From Rheum nobile (taxonomy: Eukaryota > Streptophyta > Magnoliopsida > Caryophyllales > Polygonaceae), in contig WOAB01000606.1 in NCBI GenBank assembly GCA_027886185.1, positions 1,116,001 to 1,180,000 on the forward strand: a stretch of DNA of 64,000 nucleotides, given 5' to 3'. The notes beneath the pieces were generated by a model. That model was not told the origin of the DNA. It was given only the letters and a program-made list of their open reading frames with translations, and did not search any database. Shown piece after piece: positions 59,287 through 64,000 of this stretch (positions are counted from its first letter, which is position 1; each line of letters starts with the position of its first letter). Both the position numbers and the translations under genes were made by a program.

Positions 59287-60838
59287 GGACAAATGGCAAG
59301 TGCCTCCACCCATTTCGTTACGGAAGATATGTCACACACCTCGTTTCTTCTACATTGAAATTTTAGTGTCACATTAGAAAGTTATCATGTCATAGACCCG
59401 CAATTATCGTGTCAACCCATATCATCGACTAATAATTTTCCTATTAATGTGAACCTTAATTAAGTTCTTATTTTTCTGTCATTGACCGATGATTTTCATG
59501 TCAACCTAAGATTGCACTTTTTTATTTAGTTTAGATGAACATTGTGTTATCTAGTACTTCAAGAAAATACATGACCTTATGCTTTCAAAATCCAAGTCAT
59601 AAATTTATTTAATGTGTGTACTCTATATATTTACTTGAATGCAACTAGAAATTATCAATGATAATTATTATTTTACTTGACAGGATAATTCACAGTCTTT
59701 GATAGGATAAGTATCTCTACTTAGTTTCTTTATTAGGGGGTGATTTGTTTATTAGCATCAACTAATAATATAACGTTAAGTCATATGTTTTGAACTTATT
59801 TTGAAATAAAAATAACATGTAAAGTAGTATCTTCTTGGTTTGGACACAAACTTGGGGGATAATGTCAATTAAGAAAAATATGGAGTAACATAGCAAGAGT
59901 GAACCGCCACTTGCCTTGGATCATGACGAAGGTTAAACGGTGTTTCAGAGATGGTTGCTTTCGAAAAGTAAAACGGCTCACTGCTTTATTACGGTGTTTC
60001 AGAGATAGTACTGTATGAAGCATGTTATTTATTTTCGTTTTATATAATATAGTATTTTATGATAATGTCGCGTAATTCTAAACTATATTAAAGACGACAT
60101 GACAAGTCAGTAAGTATGACAGGATTGGTTATATATTTTCATCCTATTTTAATCATTCTCTTCTTCTTCCTATGTGATATGGATTGCCACTCATGTTGGT
60201 CAGTACCATTATTTCAAACCATATTGAATTTGACATGATATATATGAAACCATGACATGATTGTGTCATATCAATTTAACCCAAACTAGTTCATATTGAA
60301 CTCGTCAGGATATATATGGAACCATGACAGGATTGTGTTAAATTCTATGAATGCCCGAAAACGAATATGTGAAATATCATTAACGAAGAAAATTACATTA
60401 ACTACTTTCGACTAAATATCAATTCAACCAATTCCAACAACACAAATTACATTAACTACTTTGAAATTGGTTTCTTTGCTGCCATCAGGTGAACTCTCTT
60501 TACTTTTCCAAGGCTTGATCAAGAAGAAGGAAAAAAAAAGAACCTTCAATACTGATCTTGTTTTCGTGCAATGTGAGAGTATCAAACGAATCGGGAGCCG
60601 GAAACTTTAGACAATCGAAAATTGCTGTGATGGTTGTCTCCGGAACTTCATTTTCAGTCGGTGTAGTTGCCTTTTATGTGGTACTTATAACTAGAGATTG
60701 GTTCCCATACCTCTTCACAACTAGTGATGTTGTGGCTGAACTCATCCCTAAACTCGCCTTCTTGCTCGCAATCACAATCCTTCTCAACAGTGTTTAGCCA
60801 GTCTTATCTGGTATGCAGACTCTTACACTCTACTCATA

Positions 60839-60855
60839 AACAAAGTCTTTATCTT
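60839..60855 (+). repeat. 17-bp target-site duplication (left) of the GT29 retrocopy
   Basis: AACAAAGTCTTTATCTT is repeated exactly at 61617-61633, on the other side of the insert. Confidence 0.9.
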
Positions 60856-61616
60856 TTTATTTTTTTGAGCAGAAAACATAAAAGCTTCATTACTTGGCCT
60901 CAGCCTGCAAAATATCATTCACAGCTTGTACAAAACACACATGCGATAAGGACAATAAAGGATTCAGAGGCTTAAAACCAGCCAATCCATGAGCGTCTGA
61001 ATTCCCCTGTCTCCTCGATCAAGTATAAAGAAAATGTACATTTATTTTTATCTACTTCTTTGCTAAACTGTACCTATTGCATTTTCATTTTCAGTCGATC
61101 TCTTCAACAATTTGCATCAAACTTTCCTGAACCAAGCAAATTTGCAAAATTTCTGCTCTTCTCACAAGACTCTAGCGGTGAATTACAACAGGAGGGAACT
61201 CAAACTTCCCAATTGCAGACGACAGAAACGGAATCCTCTCTGGCGCCTCCATCAGATCCCTGTAAAACTCATACTCAGCTTCGTAATCATGGAACTGCAT
61301 CTCCCCCTCTTCCTGTTTCGTATAGTAATCATGCCTTGCATACACCGCCTTCCCGAACCTAAACAAGCTCACCCTCTCACAAACCCCAACCGCCATAACC
61401 AATGCATGCATCCCTGAAGAGTAGTGGAAGCGCTTCCATGCGTGCGCTGCGCTCCACGCCTCCAAGCTCCTCTTCCCGTCGCCGGAGAGCCACCTCCTCA
61501 TAGAGTAGTACTTCACGATCCTCGCGATGAGGCGGTCGAACCTGGGGTCGGTGACGAGAAACTCGCCGACGCCGGTGGCATTGCAGGCGGCGACGTCAAG
61601 AAAGTGGAACTTCCCT
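60856..61616 (-). pseudogene. 5'-truncated retrocopy of a GT29 sialyltransferase-like gene
   Basis: Read on the minus strand, 61616-61172 is open for about 148 codons: KFHFLDVAACNATGVGEFLV, DPRFDRLIARIVKYYSMRRW, then HYSSGMHALVMAVGVCERVS resembling sialylmotif S, HDYYTK, and HDYEAEYEFYRDLM before a stop. This matches the C-terminal part of plant family-29 glycosyltransferases (GALT29A/SIA-like, Golgi enzymes). About 300 bp of 3' UTR and a T-rich run next to the left duplication (a poly(A) tail on the minus strand) follow. The 17-bp duplication, tail, 5' truncation and lack of introns show LINE-mediated insertion of an mRNA. Confidence 0.85.
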
Positions 61617-61720
61617 AACAAAGTCTTTATCTTATGTAAACATTAACCCTTGATTAATTTCTTTTAGGTGTTGCTGTGGGAGCTTATGACCTTCTGCTAT
61701 TCATATTTGCGTAATCAAAT

Positions 61721-63170
61721 GAATTATTTTTCTAATTATGATTAGGGAAAATAAACTCTGTTGCAAAGATGAAAGCATTGATATTGGTGATGTTTATTAC
61801 GTTTTTGTTTTGTTTTAGTTAGATGGTTTTGAGTTAATTTGGTGTAAATCTTGGAAAATCTAAAAAAGTAAATGAATTTGAGTCAGTTTGGGTTTATGAG
61901 GGAAATTTAGGAGAAAAAAGTTATGTATTTGAGAGGGAAATTTGGGAGGGAACTTTGGGAGAAAATTTTGGAAGAGATATAATAATTAATGATATTTGTA
62001 TACTTTTTTGTTTTTTGTTTCCCTTTTCTTTTTTCTAATTTCATTGATTTAATTTATTTTTTGAATTAAATAAAAAAATTTAATATTTTGCAAAAATACA
62101 CCAAATGGTATATATATGTAAAAAAAAAATCAAACTGATATTTTTGCAAGTCATTTTTTTATTTGGAATATTCTTGCAAATCCGTGAATACAAAATATGG
62201 AAATAGATTAGTTTTTTTTTTTCCTTAATCTCACTCATCTTCTCTGTACATCCCCATCGTCTAGACATCTCATATTTTTTAAAAGCCAGTGCCCTCATGA
62301 AGCCACCTTCACTTCCATTACGATCTCACTCGAATTAAAAAATACGACTTTTACAATGGACTGTAAATCCAACAAGGTCCACTATATATTTCAACATGAC
62401 AACTCGTAGTTTGGGCATATATCCATCACTACTGGCCGTATAAAATTTTCAGTTTTTTGTAAATTTTCAATGGAACAATTTAGTTTCATTAATAATTTCT
62501 TAATGATTATATGAATAATGTGTGAATCTTGTATACTAGAATTGGCATAAATATTTCATTAATTCTTTTACTGTTGTGTGAATATTGCAATTTCAAGTTT
62601 TGGGAAATAATCTGTTTTAAAGTTGAACCCATTACAAAAGAAACATATGATGTATTCTACAGAAAGAAGAGACGATGAGCATCAATAGTGGAGGAGAGAG
62701 AAGGCTATAAGTGAAAGTGGATCTCTTCAAGGCACTAGATCCTTATGTACAGAAGAAAATGGAGAAGATGAATGAAGATTGAAGGGAGGATGAAGAGTTA
62801 TATTTTTTGTTGAAGGGGAAAGTGAAAATTAATTAATGCGTTTTAATATTTTGTATCAGGGTGATAAAAAGTTGTGTAAATAAGTGTACATGTGGCAATA
62901 TACTATTGGAGGCACAGTAATCAGTAACAAAGGATCCGACACTTATTACTAACACACGACAATTCTCAAGAATAGTAATTTTTAGTTTATTTACATCTAT
63001 ACCCTTTTATTGAAATAAAATTGTGAGGAAAATTCCTATACCAAGTGTAGGTGTAGATCTGTCATTCGGCTCATCTAAGCCACCCAGGTTTTCGTGTGTT
63101 TAAGGAAACCAAGGCCCATTTCTTTCCAGCCGACAAGAACAACAAATCAAGTAAACTCGATTACACCAAT
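61721..63170. other. AT-rich region with nothing recognised
   Basis: GGGAAATTTAGGAG/GGGAAATTTGGGAG phrases repeat near 61900-61965. No gene, RNA or element end is supported. Confidence 0.4.
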
Positions 63171-63179
63171 TGACTCAAC

Positions 63180-63300
63180 CCATTTCAAAAAAAGGTCTAT
63201 CCTAACGAGATATCAAGATTCAGACAAGTGACTTCAAGATTACGAATGTCATTACCTATAGCTTGAGCTATATAACCTTAACTGTTAGATATCTTTTATG
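63180..63300 (-). repeat. Possible tRNA-derived SINE remnant
   Basis: On the minus strand TAGCTCAAGCTATAGG (A-box-like) precedes CTGAATCTTGATATCTC (a worn B box). Both are degenerate. Confidence 0.3.
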
Positions 63301-63454
63301 ACACTGAATTCATGGACAAACCCAGGGGGCTTGGGGGCACACCACCCCCGTTTCCTTCCGGCGAGCCACTGGTATATGTGCAAAAAGTGTAGCGACAAAC
63401 TGAGTTCGGGGCTTTGAGGCGTTGTTTTTTAAAAAATAGGTAAATTTCAATCAA

Positions 63455-63545
63455 GAGAACTAGCTCAAGTTGTAAGGTAATTATGCATGTTTTATGGAGA
63501 CCCGTGTTTAAGTTTTGTTGGCCCCCATGTCTCATTCTCATTTTC
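63455..63545 (+). repeat. Possible tRNA-derived SINE remnant
   Basis: TAGCTCAAGTTGTAAGG (A-box-like) is followed about 45 bases later by CCGTGTTTAAGTTTTG, a worn version of GGTTCGAGTC. The spacing suits a tRNA-like promoter, but the match is weak. Confidence 0.35.
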
Positions 63546-64000
63546 TTTTTCCTCACAACCCACAAATAATATTACCAAATGTTATTTCATTTCTCAAAAA
63601 ATTTCCCTTACCTTTTGCAATTATTTTTTACTATATTTTAATAACTATATTTCAATTATTTGTGTAATGAAATAGAGCAATAACAACCCTCGACTCTTTC
63701 GATAATGGTAGACTTGTTGTTGTTCATCGTGTTAGAAGACATGTTTCCCTTTTCTTAACTATTTCCGCCCTTGTTATGAAAATCATGCATCTGACACTGA
63801 CTAAATCTAACATTGTGCTAAAGTTATCCCTCCAACCATTTATCGTGTTGTTGCATTTGATCCTCTTAGCATTTGAATTAGACAACATCCAACGATGTAA
63901 TAGGGTTAAAATAAAAGTCTTACCAAGCTTGATATCATGGCCATGGGCAGAGCTAGGGTGTTCGGTGACCCCCTTTTCCTAGCTCCAGCGGTGTGTATTG
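63546..64000. other. AT-rich end of the window
   Basis: No feature can be supported. A GGCAGAGCTAGGGTGTTC phrase near 63944 resembles sequence found at the ends of some plant transposons, but no partner end is visible. Confidence 0.3.

Larger units (their letters stand above)
60573..61720 (+). pseudogene. MATE efflux transporter gene fragment with interrupted intron
   Basis: Exon 60573-60810 reads VRVSNESGAGN, VAFYVVLITRDWFPYLFTTS and LAITILLNSV, then TAG at 60795 (CAG expected), PVLSG and a GTATGC donor. These are conserved in plant MATE/DTX proteins, which export metabolites or toxins by proton antiport. The next exon starts after CTTTTAG at 61668 (VAVGA) and soon degenerates. The codon split across the intron is consistent. 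The intron between them holds a retrocopy of another gene. Only the C-terminal half region is represented. Confidence 0.8.

Noticed and set aside
63300..63990. A transposon bounded by GC-rich ends near 63320 and 63945
   Set aside because: The two GC-rich patches resemble common plant transposon termini, but they are not inverted or direct repeats of each other and no duplication was found.

Overview
The window is nuclear DNA from a flowering plant, probably a eudicot. It carries an L1-type LINE, Ty1/copia and large-LTR elements primed by initiator tRNA-Met, CACTA, Mutator-like, Helitron and hAT/Tourist-type elements, and broken fragments of plant genes (eRF1, an AIF/IBH1-type bHLH protein, MYBBP1A/Pol5, an ARIADNE RBR ligase, a MATE transporter and a GT29 sialyltransferase-like protein). 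I find no clearly intact host gene. It reads as a repeat-rich, nested transposon landscape in which nearly every reading frame is broken, mostly by stops that a single C-to-T or G-to-A transition would explain.

Layout. 1-3.5 kb: a tRNA-derived SINE remnant, a LINE-type RNase H remnant joined to a copia pol scrap, and a non-autonomous Helitron (1876-3472) built of about five tandem units that each end like its own 5' terminus. 3.77-7.6 kb: a 5'-truncated L1-type LINE with five in-frame stops. 7.9-9.17 kb: an hAT-like TIR element abutting an eRF1 gene fragment. 9174-16395: a complete copia element (LTRs, TSD ACCTA, PBS, gag, pol) carrying a 2.27-kb solo LTR (10658-12929, TSD GGTAG). 16.4-22.3 kb: a minisatellite, a Tourist-like MITE, a bHLH pseudogene, a MYBBP1A fragment with introns, and an unrecognised exon-like remnant.

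22.3-46.3 kb is the most unusual part: a very large Mutator-like element. On the + strand it has a FAR1-type transposase gene. On the - strand it has a multi-exon gene whose C-terminus is a Ulp1-like (C48) peptidase domain. All its introns of any size and its spacers are filled with TGAACC motifs, all in one orientation and spaced about 20-22 bp apart. The middle is duplicated in tandem (24027-30427 and 30428-36825) with a 3-bp microhomology. The right breakpoint lies inside a CACTA element (36723-41019) that had already interrupted an exon of the Ulp1-like gene and that carries ARIADNE gene exons.

46.6-47.5 kb: an hAT-like element with an 8-bp TSD. 47.5-49.3 and 57.3-60.5 kb: a family of dispersed direct repeats. 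49291-57342: a large non-coding LTR retrotransposon (TSD TGACT) of the same family as the solo LTR. Its interior holds a Cassandra-like PBS-to-PPT segment, a 5S-rRNA-like sequence and diverged tandem units of about 0.7 kb. 60.6-61.7 kb: a MATE pseudogene whose intron received a 5'-truncated, polyadenylated GT29 retrocopy with a 17-bp TSD. The last 2 kb is AT-rich with SINE-like remnants.

Co-ordinates, exon borders and element ends were read by eye. Repeat counts and divergence are estimates.
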